NCBI GenBank assembly: GCA_028279215.1
Contig: JANQOF010000029.1
Coordinates: forward strand, 21,226-85,225
Direction of reading: 5' to 3'
From: Pirellulales bacterium
Lineage (GTDB): Bacteria; Planctomycetota; Planctomycetia; Pirellulales; Lacipirellulaceae
DNA length: 64,000 nucleotides
The position numbers were made by a program, and so were the translations under genes. The notes beneath the pieces are model-generated. The model was not told the DNA's origin. It saw only the letters and a program-made list of their open reading frames with translations, and did no database searches. Each line of letters starts with the position of its first letter. The stretch's first letter is position 1. Below are positions 34,786 to 44,617 of this stretch, in pieces.

Positions 34786-35601
34786 TCACTCGAGGAATTG
34801 GCGCAGTTGCTGGTAGTACTCGCGTGGATAGGCCGAGTTGTGCATGGCACCGGGGAGTTCGAACCACCGCTTTCTCTCCGATGGCGCGGCCGTGAACAGC
34901 CGCTTCGCCTGCTCGTAGGGAATGGTCTCATCCGATGTGCCATGGCTTTGGAACACCGGCCCCTTATAGTTCGCAATGTGCGCCAGCGAATCGTACCGAT
35001 TGCGCATGACCAGTCGCACGGGAAGCCAAGGGTACAGGTCGGCAGCCGTGTCGACCATCCGCGCGAACGTGTTCTGCAACACCAGGGCTTTCGCACCGAG
35101 TTCCGCAGCCGAGGCGACCGCCACACCACCGCCCAGGGATCTGCCCATCAGCACGACCTCGCCTGTCGGCAGGCCAGCCTGCTCGGCGAGCCAGCGGTGG
35201 GCTGACTTTCCGTCGGCCACGATCCCCGCTTCGTAGGGCTTGCCTTCGCTCTTGCCGTAGCCACGATAGTCGAAGATAAAGACGGTCGCCTGAAGTTCGT
35301 CTCGCAAGAAGTTCATCAAATCGGCATTGTAAGCCACGTGCTCGCCATTGCCGTGGAAGTACAGCAGGACATTTTTGGGCTGCGGGTGTTCGAATAGCCA
35401 GCCGTGCAGCCTGGTGCCGTCGGCCGAGTCGAACCAAACATCTTGGAAGTCGTACTGCTCGGGATTCCAGTCGCCGTCGGTTCGCGGCGGCGCCGGATAG
35501 ACTAGCCAAGTTTCAAGAAAGGTCACGGCGAGAACGACTAATAGATAGGCCACGAGTAGCGGCCGCAACAATGGCCAACCGCGCTTCCAAACACTCACCA
35601 T
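34786..35601 (-). CDS. Alpha/beta-hydrolase, Bem46/ABHD13-like (paralogue 2)
   Basis: An N-terminal membrane helix (LLVAYLLVVLAVTFLETWLVYPAP) is followed by LHGWLFEHPQPKNVLLYFHGNGEHV, FDYRGYGKSEGKPYEAG, the nucleophile elbow MGRSLGGGVAVASAAE, and a late GTSDETIPY and PGAMHN that should supply Asp and His. It is clearly a paralogue of 32226-33074, with the same block order and the same Tyr-rich end. It ends 22 nt after the glycosyltransferase stop, on the opposite strand. Substrate unknown; the anchor suggests activity at the membrane. Confidence 0.83.
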   Translation of the reverse strand: MVSVWKRGWPLLRPLLVAYLLVVLAVTFLETWLVYPAPPRTDGDWNPEQYDFQDVWFDSADGTRLHGWLFEHPQPKNVLLYFHGNGEHVAYNADLMNFLRDELQATVFIFDYRGYGKSEGKPYEAGIVADGKSAHRWLAEQAGLPTGEVVLMGRSLGGGVAVASAAELGAKALVLQNTFARMVDTAADLYPWLPVRLVMRNRYDSLAHIANYKGPVFQSHGTSDETIPYEQAKRLFTAAPSERKRWFELPGAMHNSAYPREYYQQLRQFLE

Positions 35602-35663
35602 ACGCCGGTTCCTATCGGAGGCAAAGTGCCAATGCTACACACAGCGCCGCGGCACGTTTGTGG

Positions 35664-37022
35664 TCAACCACGCGCCATCTTTCCTAGGAATCCACCAACT
35701 GCGAGAAGGACTAGTACGCCCAACTTGACGATGCCGCCCCATCGCCGGGCTCTCGAAGTTGCCGTTTCGTCAACAATATAGCCATTCTCATCTTCCATGA
35801 CATCAAACGTCGTCCCGCAACTCGGGCACTTATCGCCGGCGCCGTACTCGCGCGCTGACGTCCAAGTGTGATTGCAAGAGAAGCACTGGTATTCGTTTAG
35901 CCACGTACCGCCGCCTGGATCGTTCGCGGCAGAAGTTGGGTAGGTCGGCTGACCAGGCGTGAAACTGGGCGGTTCTGGTTGCGCAAAGTCATCGGGTGGG
36001 CTTGCCGCTGCGGCCAATCGTTCTCGCTCTTGGCGATCCCGCTCCATCTTGGCCATGGGTTCTTCGTGCCGCCGCCGATCTTCGGCGATTCGCTGCTCGG
36101 CGTCACGCTGTGCTCGTTCCTTCTGGTCCTGCGTGCGGTTGTGGATCTCGTGGTGGGAGGCGGGCCTACGGTTCGAATACGCTTGGTTCAATCCGGGATT
36201 CATACGTCCTCGGACTGCATCCAGTCCGCTGTTGATTGACGATCTTCCGTTGGGTTCATGCTGCGCAGCGGTCGCGGCAACTAACTGATCATCTGCTCCA
36301 ATCTGCTGGCGTCGGAGGTCAGAGACAAACTGTTGGTCGTCATCTGAGAACCTCCACAGCGGCACCTTCCATTCGCGATCTTTGAAGGTTAGCAACAGGT
36401 TCTTGTCTTCCACGCCGTGGAACTCGGCATCTATTGTTTTGCCGTCAACATCGGTCCACTCACGGGAGATAGGATTGGCAACTCGCCAATTCTGCGAAAT
36501 TGCGGAGACTCCCTCTCGTCCCGCGGCCAGGGGGTCGGCGACTTTGCCAACGGAGATGCCATACGCAAGTCCCTCGGACGAGCCACTGAACCTAGTCGCA
36601 CCGCGATTGGGCGTGTCGTAGATCGCCGCGACCCTTCCATGGTCCGCGTCGCCCAAGTCGCCGAGCGTCAACTCGAACGTCTCGCTGCGATCCTTGAACT
36701 CAAGACGATCGCCATCCACCGATTCAAGCTTTGCTCGGCGTGTGCTGCCATCGGCCATGGTCCATTCCCGCCAGCGTTTGATCTCTCGGACCAACTTGAT
36801 CCATTCCTTATCCGCGTTACTTAGCCTGGATATCGGCGCACGGATGATCTCTCCATCACGGTCGAGGATCGCCGTTGCACCTGACAATCGCTTCAGCGAC
36901 GCCTCGAGGGTTTGCCCCTCGTCGTTCGTCCAGGTGCGTGTAGGATACTCGGCAGCGCCAACGTCAACGTCGTTGGTTGTCGCGCAAACTGCAAGCAGTA
37001 GCAAAACAGCGAAAAGACGCAT
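35664..37022 (-). CDS. Secreted/anchored protein with SHD1-like repeats and a zinc ribbon
   Basis: After a signal peptide there are three repeats of the pattern RTWTNDEGQTLEASLKRL...LSNADKEWI, REWTMADGSTRRAKLESV... and REWTDVDGKTIDAEFHGV...FSDDDQQFV, which match the SHD1 domain found widely in planctomycetes. A central basic and glutamine-rich helix region of about 60 residues follows. The C-terminal part holds a four-Cys ribbon (CFSC with CPSC 25 residues later) and one hydrophobic helix at the end. It probably links the cell surface and membrane, but its function is unknown. 452 residues. Confidence 0.7.
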   Translation of the reverse strand: MRLFAVLLLLAVCATTNDVDVGAAEYPTRTWTNDEGQTLEASLKRLSGATAILDRDGEIIRAPISRLSNADKEWIKLVREIKRWREWTMADGSTRRAKLESVDGDRLEFKDRSETFELTLGDLGDADHGRVAAIYDTPNRGATRFSGSSEGLAYGISVGKVADPLAAGREGVSAISQNWRVANPISREWTDVDGKTIDAEFHGVEDKNLLLTFKDREWKVPLWRFSDDDQQFVSDLRRQQIGADDQLVAATAAQHEPNGRSSINSGLDAVRGRMNPGLNQAYSNRRPASHHEIHNRTQDQKERAQRDAEQRIAEDRRRHEEPMAKMERDRQERERLAAAASPPDDFAQPEPPSFTPGQPTYPTSAANDPGGGTWLNEYQCFSCNHTWTSAREYGAGDKCPSCGTTFDVMEDENGYIVDETATSRARRWGGIVKLGVLVLLAVGGFLGKMARG

Positions 37023-37186
37023 GGCTTACCTTCCTCCCCATAGGAAGCATATTACCACGATAGAACACTCCGACGGCCCGCAGCCTCCCCTCATAGTACC
37101 AAAGATTCGGACCAGTTGACGACAGATAAGGGCGAAGTTTCGAGCAAAATCTGAGTGGCCAATCCCAACAAATTGGCAGTTATCCA

Positions 37187-37810
37187 CTAGCCGCCACGGT
37201 TTTCGTAGACCGCGTGGAGCAGTTCTTCGACGTCTTTGTATTTCTTCTTGCGCCCCATCGCCTCGTCCAGAAGTCGGCGGGCGTCCGATTCGCTATGCCC
37301 TAGGGCTCGTAAGGTCTCGAACGCCTCGCCCGCCAAATCGCGCTCGCGCGGCGCTAGGTCAGGCGTGTCGCGGCCGATTAACAGCGCAAATTTAGGCACT
37401 TTGCGCCGCAGCTTGGCGATCACCCGCTCAGCCGTCGCCGGGCCGATTCCGGGCAGCGCCGCAAGGCCCTTGGCATCCTGGTCTTCGATCAGTGCGGCGA
37501 CTTCCTGAACGGGGCGAACCATCGCCCGGAGCGCCTTTTTCACGCCCACTCCATCCACTTGGCAGAAGAGTTCAAAAAACTCCCGCTCGATGGCGCTGGT
37601 GAATCCCACCATGCGGGGCGTCAGCCGTCCGCGCGTTGGGTCGCCCTCAAAATACTCGATGGTGTGCAGCGAGGTTTCCTTGCCCACGGAGTCCTGCAAC
37701 TGCCTTCTTGTAAACTCGGGCACGAACACTTCATATTCATACGGCCCAACGGCCAATGTGAGCGTATCGCCAGCCAGTGAAATTAGTCGTCCAGTGACTT
37801 TGGTGATCAT
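37187..37810 (-). CDS. ruvA: Holliday junction branch migration protein RuvA
   Basis: RuvA binds the four-way junction and works with RuvB helicase. The start MITKVTGRLISLAGDTLTLAVGPYEYEVFVP is the OB-fold domain, and the two HhH motifs follow: VDGVGVKKALRAMV and LPGIGPATAERVIAKL. The C-terminal segment FETLRALGHSESDARRLLDEAM is the RuvB-binding domain III. The length of 207 residues is normal. It lies downstream of ruvC on the same strand, 109 nt apart, while ruvB is 7 kb away on the other strand. Confidence 0.93.
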   Translation of the reverse strand: MITKVTGRLISLAGDTLTLAVGPYEYEVFVPEFTRRQLQDSVGKETSLHTIEYFEGDPTRGRLTPRMVGFTSAIEREFFELFCQVDGVGVKKALRAMVRPVQEVAALIEDQDAKGLAALPGIGPATAERVIAKLRRKVPKFALLIGRDTPDLAPRERDLAGEAFETLRALGHSESDARRLLDEAMGRKKKYKDVEELLHAVYENRGG

Positions 37811-37919
37811 TTCGGAGGGGTCAGGATTCAGGGGTCGGGGATCAGGTTCAAAGGAGTTACGCTAGAGCCCTTCGGCATCATTGCCACCTGTTATTGATGA
37901 CATGCAGTTCGGCCACCGC

Positions 37920-38423
37920 CTACTGCCTACTACCCACCGCCCACTCCCGTCGCAAGAACCAATGCGTCATTGCGATGGCGAGCGCGTCGGCGACGTCGGC
38001 CGGTTCGGGCGGTGCAGGAAGGCCTAGTTCGCGGGCGATCGCTTGTTGCATCTGCGTCTTCGGCGCGCGGCCGTTGCCAGTGAGAGTCTTCTTGATTTGC
38101 GTGGCGGCGTAGTGTTTAACTTCCACTCCCGACAAGTGTCCTGCCAGGATGATCGCCCCACGTGCGTGGCCCATTAGAATGGCCGTTTTGGGTCGATCGT
38201 AATGGGAATAGAGTTCTTCGATCGCCATAACGGTCGGCGAATGAGCGTCGATGACCTCCATCACACCACGATGCACCTCGGCGACTCTCTCGGCGAGCGA
38301 GCAATTCGCCGAACTGCCACCACGCACGACGCCCGCCTCCAACAACCGAAACCGATTGCCCGAAGTTTCGACCACTCCGTAGCCAGTGGTGTTAAGGCCA
38401 GGGTCGATGCCAAGGATGATCAT
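37920..38423 (-). CDS. ruvC: Holliday junction endonuclease RuvC
   Basis: RuvC resolves Holliday junctions with an RNase H-like fold. MIILGIDPGLNTTGYGVVE carries the first catalytic Asp, VMAIEELYSHYDRPKTAI the second acid, and DVADALAIAMTHW the last acidic pair. I start at ATG 38423, since the longer frame would add 22 unrelated residues and overlap the upstream gene. The 167-residue length is normal. It is 5 nt after the upstream small gene and 109 nt before ruvA. Confidence 0.93.
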   Translation of the reverse strand: MIILGIDPGLNTTGYGVVETSGNRFRLLEAGVVRGGSSANCSLAERVAEVHRGVMEVIDAHSPTVMAIEELYSHYDRPKTAILMGHARGAIILAGHLSGVEVKHYAATQIKKTLTGNGRAPKTQMQQAIARELGLPAPPEPADVADALAIAMTHWFLRREWAVGSRQ

Positions 38424-38428
38424 GCGTT

Positions 38429-38851
38429 CTAGATAATAGTGACAGGAGCGGCCCGCGAACGAACGATTGTCATAGACGTGGTTGGGCAACGAAATTGTTG
38501 AAATTCAACGGCAAGATTGTGCTCCCCGTACCTGAACGTGTCGCTCCAGCGAAGCGCTACATCTACCTGACATCGCCCCGACCATAGCACCTGCCATGGT
38601 GATGCCGACATCGAGGCGTGCCAATCTGGGTAATTGTGATTGCAACAGAATTGGTGTACTTGATCACGGTCTGTGGGTGATAGATGTGATAGTGCGGCCC
38701 GCGGGCTCTGGCCATTGGCCAACCTCGCGAGATCACGGGCGGCAATGAGCGGCTGGAGGCGATATGCCAGAACGCCACTTAACAATAGCGTCAGCAATAG
38801 GACGCTACGGACTGAGAATCGGAAAGATAGGCGATGATGGCACTTCGTCAA
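38429..38851 (-). CDS. Small planctomycete-type membrane-anchored protein
   Basis: The N-terminus RFSVRSVLLLTLLLSGVLAYRLQPL matches the FSxRxLLLL membrane motif found in many small planctomycete proteins. The remaining 100 residues are soluble and contain three Cys, but no family is recognisable. The start is a TTG at 38849-38851 that overlaps the cysS stop region, so translation may be coupled. Real coding is supported by the conserved opening and by its tight fit between cysS and ruvC. Confidence 0.6.
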   Translation of the reverse strand: MTKCHHRLSFRFSVRSVLLLTLLLSGVLAYRLQPLIAARDLARLANGQSPRAALSHLSPTDRDQVHQFCCNHNYPDWHASMSASPWQVLWSGRCQVDVALRWSDTFRYGEHNLAVEFQQFRCPTTSMTIVRSRAAPVTII

Positions 38852-38852
38852 T

Positions 38853-40601
38853 TCAGCTCTTACTCCACTCAGTTCCCCCTGCCCGGTCTTCCAGCATCAC
38901 GCCAATATCGGCGAGGCGGTCGCGGATGGCGTCGGCAGTGGCGAAGTCTTTGTTCTTGCGAGACGATTCCCTCAGCTCGATGAGCATCTTCAGCACTCCG
39001 TCGAGCGAGCCCTCGTTTCCGCCCGCCCACTCCGTGCCGCCAGCTCGGTCTTCGAGCACGATGCCGGTGGGACCAATTCCGTCACGAATCGCATCGGCGG
39101 TAGCAAAGTTCTTGGCGGCCCGTGCTTCGGCGCGAAGGTCGATCACAAGCTGCATAACCTGGCCAAGTAACTCGTCACCACCCGAGTCCGCCGGCGGCTG
39201 GAGAAATAGCCCGAGTACATTCGACAGCTCCTTAATGGTTTGCATCAAATGCCCTAGCGTCGCCAACTTCGCCTCGTTGCTGCCGCCGCCACCTTCTAAA
39301 TCGGCCTCATCGCAGAATTTGTTGGTCAAGTTTGCCAGTTCAAACAACTCGGCGATCGCGCCGCCTGTGTTGAAGTCGTCGTCCATGGCGGCAAGGAAAT
39401 TCTCTTTGTGCGATACGGCGGCCACTAGCGCGGGATTCTCTTGTTGGTCGGTCGTCGACTTGCCGCGCTTCGACGCGGCAGTAAGCGAATAGAAGTCGCC
39501 GGAAGTGATACGTGTGTACCGCTTGAACAACCGGTAGAACGTTTCTAGCCCCTTGGCCGCCTCTTCAATGGCCGGCTCGCTGAACAACACAGTGCTGCGA
39601 TAGTGCGTTCGCAGCAAGAAGAACCGGATCCGTTCGCCACCCTGGCGCCCAATCAGGTCCTGAAGGCCGCCAGCGCCAGCGCTGCGACTCATCTTGCCGC
39701 CAGCCTCTCCGGTTGCTTCCGGCTGGCCTCGATCGCTCTTGCCACCAATCTTGCCGGCAGCCGAGTCCTTTCGCAGTAAGCCATTGTGCGCCCAATACTT
39801 CACCATCGGCCTACCGTGGCAGCACTCACTTTGGGCGATTTCGTTTTCGTGGTGCGGGAACACCAAATCGAGTCCTCCACCGTGGATGTCGAATGTGTCG
39901 CCAAGGATCTTCTTGCTCATGGCCGAGCACTCGATGTGCCAGCCGGGGCGACCCTTGCCCCACGGGCTGTCCCAACTTGGCTCGCCCGGCTTGGCCGACT
40001 TCCAAAGGGCGAAGTCGGCCATACTCTTCTTGCGATCCGCAGTGCCGCCCCCTTCGCCCTGCATCGAGTCGACCGAACGGTTCGACAGCTTGCCGTACTC
40101 TTGGTCCTTGGCGACGTCGAAATAGACATCGCCTTCGGACGCGTAGGCAAAACCCTGCTCGACGAGAGATTCGATGAACTCAATGATGTCGGACATGCAA
40201 TCGGTGGCGCGCGGAAACTCGTCGATTTGGTCAACGCCCAGCGCGGCAAGGTTGCGGTGGTAGTCGGCAATGTTCTCTTCGGCCACTTCGAGCATCGTGA
40301 TGCCGCGCTCGTTGGCCTTGTTGATTAGCTTGTCGTCGACGTCGGTGATATTGACCACCCAAGTCACGTCGTAGCCGTTGTAGGTGAGGTACCGCTTGAT
40401 GCAGTCGAAAATCACCGGCCCGACCATATGGCCGATGTGCGCCTCGGCGTACACCGTCGGACCGCACAAGTAGATGCCAACCTTGCCGGGCGTCACCGTT
40501 TCTAGCGGCGCCTTCTTCTTGGTGAGCGTATCGTAGATGTGCAGCGTTGGATTAGCGGATTCGGCGGCGGGAGACGTCATCGTTTCAGTCAAAGTGGGCA
40601 T
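38853..40601 (-). CDS. cysS: Cysteinyl-tRNA synthetase with duplicated C-terminal motif
   Basis: CysS attaches cysteine to tRNA-Cys. [19 protein letters not shown] holds the HIGH motif and the first zinc-binding Cys, and WHIECSAMS is present. The KMSKS motif is KMSRS and comes after a Gly- and Lys-rich insertion of about 20 residues. The C-terminus carries two copies of FATADAIRD...[10 protein letters not shown], at about 39026-39150 and 38865-38990, where other CysS proteins have one such helix unit. At 582 residues it is about 100 longer than E. coli CysS (from memory). The start at 40601 opens a short leader before TLHIYDTLT. Confidence 0.92.
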   Translation of the reverse strand: MPTLTETMTSPAAESANPTLHIYDTLTKKKAPLETVTPGKVGIYLCGPTVYAEAHIGHMVGPVIFDCIKRYLTYNGYDVTWVVNITDVDDKLINKANERGITMLEVAEENIADYHRNLAALGVDQIDEFPRATDCMSDIIEFIESLVEQGFAYASEGDVYFDVAKDQEYGKLSNRSVDSMQGEGGGTADRKKSMADFALWKSAKPGEPSWDSPWGKGRPGWHIECSAMSKKILGDTFDIHGGGLDLVFPHHENEIAQSECCHGRPMVKYWAHNGLLRKDSAAGKIGGKSDRGQPEATGEAGGKMSRSAGAGGLQDLIGRQGGERIRFFLLRTHYRSTVLFSEPAIEEAAKGLETFYRLFKRYTRITSGDFYSLTAASKRGKSTTDQQENPALVAAVSHKENFLAAMDDDFNTGGAIAELFELANLTNKFCDEADLEGGGGSNEAKLATLGHLMQTIKELSNVLGLFLQPPADSGGDELLGQVMQLVIDLRAEARAAKNFATADAIRDGIGPTGIVLEDRAGGTEWAGGNEGSLDGVLKMLIELRESSRKNKDFATADAIRDRLADIGVMLEDRAGGTEWSKS

Positions 40602-40729
40602 GGGGCTAGGCGAACCTCTATGTTGCTAGCGACTCAAGAGATCGCCGACGAGCGATGTCGCCAGGCGTACGTCTGCCCTGTAGGTTAAAGCTTTTGGGCG
40701 GTTTGAGGGAAGGGCGAAAAGTTGGCCGA

Positions 40730-41218
40730 CTACGGCAGTTTTTGTAAGAGCACAACCACCCGGGCCTCAATCGATTCGCCGCTCCCGACTGGCCCTACTC
40801 CCTCGCCGGTCTTGGCCTTCATACCAATGTCGAGGGGACTGACGCCAAGCAAACCCGCTAGGCGGTGCCGGATGGCGTCCTTGAATGGGCTTAGCTTGGG
40901 AAACTGGGCGGCGACGACGCAGTCGGCGTTCACGAGTCGATAGCCGGCCTCACGCACCTTAGCGTAGGCAGCTTGGATAAAATCGGTCGAGTCACGATCG
41001 CGATTTTGCTCGTCCGTGTCGGGAAACAACTCGCCGATGTCGGGTAGCGCCAGGGCACCTAGCAGGGCGTCGGTAAGTGCGTGGAGCAGAACGTCCGCAT
41101 CGCTATGGCCAGCCAAGTGCCGGTCGTGGGGAATCTCGACCCCGCCAATCATCATCGGCCCGCCAGGAGCCGTGCGGTGCGAGTCTTCGCCGAGTCCAAT
41201 TCGCAGCGTTTGGCTCAA
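40730..41218 (-). CDS. ispF: 2-C-methyl-D-erythritol 2,4-cyclodiphosphate synthase
   Basis: IspF makes MEcPP in the non-mevalonate isoprenoid pathway. The metal ligands are in GLGEDSHR and HLAGHSDADVLLHALTDALLGA, with LPDIGELFPDTD and FKDAIRHRLAGLLG as further signatures, and KAKTGEGVGPVGSGE near the end. At 162 residues it is normal size. It lies between the small unknown gene cluster and cysS on the same strand. No ispD is seen beside it. Confidence 0.93.
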   Translation of the reverse strand: MSQTLRIGLGEDSHRTAPGGPMMIGGVEIPHDRHLAGHSDADVLLHALTDALLGALALPDIGELFPDTDEQNRDRDSTDFIQAAYAKVREAGYRLVNADCVVAAQFPKLSPFKDAIRHRLAGLLGVSPLDIGMKAKTGEGVGPVGSGESIEARVVVLLQKLP

Positions 41219-41267
41219 GGCAACTTGGGGGATCGCGGACAGTCGTCAGATTGGCAAGCTAGGTAGC

Positions 41268-42062
41268 TTATGCTTGGTAGGCGGCGACTTCGACCGTGAC
41301 GTTGGAATCTTCGAGCGACGCCTCATGCAGGTCGACCTCCACCTGCACCCCATTGTGCAGCGATTGAATCACCTTGGCCATCCCTGGAGGACCTTCAATC
41401 ACCTCCGCCTCAACTTGGGGTACACCCGCAAGCGGCGGACAGAATCCGACATAGAGCGTGGTGCGCCGCTCGCCAGCGGCAAACTCGCCGCGTAGCGTCG
41501 CATGCACATGTTCGGATCCGTTGGCGTCTCGCACACGCACCACGTGTTGCAACACAACCTCTCCGTCCGACTGAACAGCAGACTGGTCATCGGTTGGCTC
41601 TACCGACGTGTCCGTACTGGTGCTGGTTGATCTGCCGGGCGAGTTGGATTCAGCTCTGTCCGAACTGGCTTGGACGACCTGTTTCGAGGACTCTTGATAG
41701 CGAGCCACTGCGAAGTCCAGCGCGATGGCACCCAGCCAGATAACCCATGCTTGTGGCTGCGACCCGGGATAGCTACCCACGATTGCCCACGTCGCGAGCA
41801 CCACGGTCGGCAGCCATGGAAAGAAGAGTTGCCCGGCGGCGACCCTGCGTATGGCATAAACCAACAGGAGGAGTATGACCGCCGTGGCAAGGGTGGTCCA
41901 AATCGGCAACGGGGCAACCTGACCAATCAACAACCGCCTTGTGCCCAAGAGCAAGCCGAGAGCGATCAGAACGCCCGCTACCGTGTGAGCATACCGTGGA
42001 AACCAACTTCCCAACCGCTCCACCAACGACCGAGTAGCAAATTGTCGCTGGGCAGAACTCAT
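41268..42062 (-). CDS. Membrane protein of unknown function
   Basis: I do not recognise a family. The 264-residue product starts MSSAQRQFATRSLVERL and has four hydrophobic helices (TVAGVLIALGLLLGTRRLLI, LATAVILLLLVYAIRR, FPWLPTVVLATWAIVGSYPG and AWVIWLGAIALDFAVARY). A low-complexity Ser/Thr stretch follows, and then a beta-rich soluble domain including HVVRVRDANGSEHVHATLRGEF. I start at ATG 42062 since the longer frame enters the metK stop region. It lies between metK and ispF and may be cotranscribed. Confidence 0.65.
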   Translation of the reverse strand: MSSAQRQFATRSLVERLGSWFPRYAHTVAGVLIALGLLLGTRRLLIGQVAPLPIWTTLATAVILLLLVYAIRRVAAGQLFFPWLPTVVLATWAIVGSYPGSQPQAWVIWLGAIALDFAVARYQESSKQVVQASSDRAESNSPGRSTSTSTDTSVEPTDDQSAVQSDGEVVLQHVVRVRDANGSEHVHATLRGEFAAGERRTTLYVGFCPPLAGVPQVEAEVIEGPPGMAKVIQSLHNGVQVEVDLHEASLEDSNVTVEVAAYQA

Positions 42063-42211
42063 TAACGAGGCAGTGTTGATCCGTGGGTCATGTCGAACGC
42101 AATGCCTTGTATCGTTCGCTACGTAATAGTTGGGAGTGCACAGAAATCGACCAGCAACCAATTTCACCTGGAAATTGGTGGAATTCAACCAAAATTCGAG
42201 AAGAAAGCGCC

Positions 42212-43393
42212 TTAGATGGTTGCGGCCGCGCCTTCGGCCGCCTCGGCCAACTTTTTGGCCATATTGGTCTTCTCCCAAGTAAACTCTGGCTCGTCGCGGC
42301 CGAAGTGCCCACCAGCAGCCGTCTTACGAAAGATTGGGCGGCGCAAATCGAGATGCTCGATGATGCCTGAAGGACTGAGAGAGAAGTGCTCCTTGACCAA
42401 CTCGCAAATCGCCGAGTCATCGACGCGACCAGTGCCTTCGGTATCGATGTACACGCTCACTGGCTCCGAAACGCCAATGGCGTAGGCCAGTTGCACTTCG
42501 CACCGGTCGGCCAGGCCGGCAGCCACGATGTTCTTGGCCACGTAGCGAGCCATGTAAGCCGCCGAGCGATCGACTTTGGTTGGATCCTTGCCGCTGAACG
42601 CCCCACCGCCATGGCGGCCCCAGCCACCGTAGGTATCGACAATAATCTTGCGGCCGGTCAATCCACAGTCGCCGTGGGGTCCACCTACTACAAATCGCCC
42701 CGTGGGGTTGATGTGATAGGTAATGCCGTCCGACGCCCACTTGCCTAGCGAAGGCTTGACCACCTTCTCCTTGATGAACGTCTCGATCTCGTCGTTGCTC
42801 ACGTTATCGGCATGTTGAGTGCTAACGACGACCGTGTCGACTCGCTGCGGCGTGGTCCCGTCGTACTCGACGGTTACTTGACTCTTGCTGTCGGGCCGCA
42901 GCCAGTCGACTTCTTTGTTCTTGCGGGCTTCGGTAAGCCGGTTGAGTATGCGGTGCGATAAGGCGATTGGCAGCGGCATCAGTTCGGGCGTGTCGTTGCA
43001 CGCATAACCAAACATCAAACCTTGGTCACCGGCACCGATGTCTTTGCCTTTCGACGCATCGCTATCGACGCCCATGGCAATATCGGGCGACTGCTCGTCG
43101 ATGGCTACCATCACCGCGCAATGATCAGCGGATAAGCCCATAGGCGAATCGGTGTAGCCGACGTCACGAATTACCTCGCGAACGATCTGCTGCATGTCGA
43201 CCGTGGCTTTGGTGCTGATTTCGCCGGCAATCACTACCACACCCGTGGTGACCATCGTCTCGCATGCCACGCGGCTATTTGGATCTTGGGCAAACAGGGC
43301 GTCGAGCACGCCATCGGAGATCTGATCCGCGAGCTTGTCGGGGTGCCCCATGCTCACTGCTTCGCTTGTGAATAGGTACTTACCTGATGCCAC
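42212..43393 (-). CDS. metK: S-adenosylmethionine synthetase
   Basis: MetK makes SAM from methionine and ATP. Motifs include [38 protein letters not shown], and [18 protein letters not shown], which cover the metal and phosphate sites. The length of 393 residues is normal. The start is a GTG at 43391-43393 behind GGAGA, since the better-known ATG inside would cut off the conserved FTSEAVS segment. An AT-rich promoter lies upstream; I see no riboswitch. Confidence 0.94.
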   Translation of the reverse strand: MASGKYLFTSEAVSMGHPDKLADQISDGVLDALFAQDPNSRVACETMVTTGVVVIAGEISTKATVDMQQIVREVIRDVGYTDSPMGLSADHCAVMVAIDEQSPDIAMGVDSDASKGKDIGAGDQGLMFGYACNDTPELMPLPIALSHRILNRLTEARKNKEVDWLRPDSKSQVTVEYDGTTPQRVDTVVVSTQHADNVSNDEIETFIKEKVVKPSLGKWASDGITYHINPTGRFVVGGPHGDCGLTGRKIIVDTYGGWGRHGGGAFSGKDPTKVDRSAAYMARYVAKNIVAAGLADRCEVQLAYAIGVSEPVSVYIDTEGTGRVDDSAICELVKEHFSLSPSGIIEHLDLRRPIFRKTAAGGHFGRDEPEFTWEKTNMAKKLAEAAEGAAATI

Positions 43394-43446
43394 TTGATAT
43401 CTCCGGCTACGAACTGCTTGATCGATCGCGAAAAATATAGCTCCAC

Positions 43447-43476
43447 AGTATAAATAGGCGATCGTTTGATTGGCAA
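43447..43476 (-). promoter_or_regulatory. Candidate sigma-70-type promoter of metK
   Basis: On the minus strand TTGCCA (43471-43476) and TATACT (43447-43452) are 18 nt apart, about 54 nt before the metK start. The fit to consensus is moderate. Confidence 0.4.
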
Positions 43477-43507
43477 GCGTGCGGCCTCGCCAACCAAAAC
43501 TGTTTGC

Positions 43508-44617
43508 CTACACCTCGATGATCGACTCGGGCATCTCTCGCAGGAACAGGTAGACCATGACACCCAGACTCACCGCGGGAATCACTGCCGCGCGCACGGC
43601 GTCGCTCAAACCGAGAATCGACGACAGAAACACCAAATTCGAAGCGACAACCAGCGCGACGGCCACCAGAAACGTAGCAGTCAAGCTGATCGTCTCACCT
43701 GGCGGTTGCCACCACGTTCGAAGCTCGTGAAAAAACTGATAAGCCAGCAGAATAGCAATGATGCTGCTGGCGACGGAGTATTGCTCAAGCGCCGGGAGGA
43801 CAATTAGCGCGTCATACATGCCATGAGCGACGATGACCAACAGCACGATGGCAATTGCCTCGCCCGCCCGCTGCCTAGGTTGCCAAATGCCGCGACAAAC
43901 CGCGAGCCCGACCAATCCAGTCAGCGACATGTGCATGAAGTTAGCGGTCAGGAATCGTCCGGCCGAGCTTCCCGCGTTGAAGAAGTACGAGATATTCTCT
44001 TCCATCGCAAAGCCCAGACCGACGCAAGCGGCCACCAATAACGCCTCGCGTTCGCTCCCGCGGCGAATGATCCACGGAACGAGCGGCAGGAAAAGCAAGA
44101 GCTTCGATAGCTCCTCGCGAAGTCCAACGCCCAGAATGAAGAACTTGAGGCCGCCGGCAAGTTCCCCTGTTTCGCGCAAGTCCAATACCTGCTCTTGCCA
44201 ATAAATGGCGAACAGCGTTGGCCAAATGCTCACGACCCCAAGCATCGGCCCGGCAACCGCAAGCGGCCAGCGGATGCCGGCCGATCGCCAAGGCTGTCCC
44301 GACTGCAATAAGAACGCAAACCAGCATGCGCCGGTGATTAGCGCCAATACTGTTGGCCCCGGAACCGCGCCAAGCCACATCGCGCGCGGGATTGCCCACC
44401 ACAGCTCGGCCCATTTACCCGACGCTGCAAGTTGCTCCAGGCGATCAATGTAGTCGTTGTAGGCTTCTGGTATCGAGCCGTCGAAATCGACGGGCGTATC
44501 GGGCGATGCTTGCACTCCGTAGGCGACCATCGTACCCACTACCAAGATGCCGATCACCACTCGCCACACGAACTGTGGCTGGCGCGTCTTGTGTCGCAGA
44601 TAGGATTCTAGCTGCAT
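43508..44617 (-). CDS. PrsW-type intramembrane protease
   Basis: PrsW-family proteins cut membrane-bound anti-sigma factors in some bacteria, and the wider family also holds CAAX-like proteins. The Glu-Glu motif lies in LREELSKLLLFLPLV, with FAMEENISYFFNAG and AHGMYDALIV, whose His completes the site. About nine to ten hydrophobic helices span the 369 residues. The start MQLESYLRHK is charged and cytosolic. It lies upstream of metK on the same strand. A target anti-sigma factor is not obvious in this window. Confidence 0.8.
   Translation of the reverse strand: MQLESYLRHKTRQPQFVWRVVIGILVVGTMVAYGVQASPDTPVDFDGSIPEAYNDYIDRLEQLAASGKWAELWWAIPRAMWLGAVPGPTVLALITGACWFAFLLQSGQPWRSAGIRWPLAVAGPMLGVVSIWPTLFAIYWQEQVLDLRETGELAGGLKFFILGVGLREELSKLLLFLPLVPWIIRRGSEREALLVAACVGLGFAMEENISYFFNAGSSAGRFLTANFMHMSLTGLVGLAVCRGIWQPRQRAGEAIAIVLLVIVAHGMYDALIVLPALEQYSVASSIIAILLAYQFFHELRTWWQPPGETISLTATFLVAVALVVASNLVFLSSILGLSDAVRAAVIPAVSLGVMVYLFLREMPESIIEV

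Noticed and set aside
43394..43507. A SAM riboswitch upstream of metK
   Set aside because: The gap is short and I could not find a conserved aptamer core.
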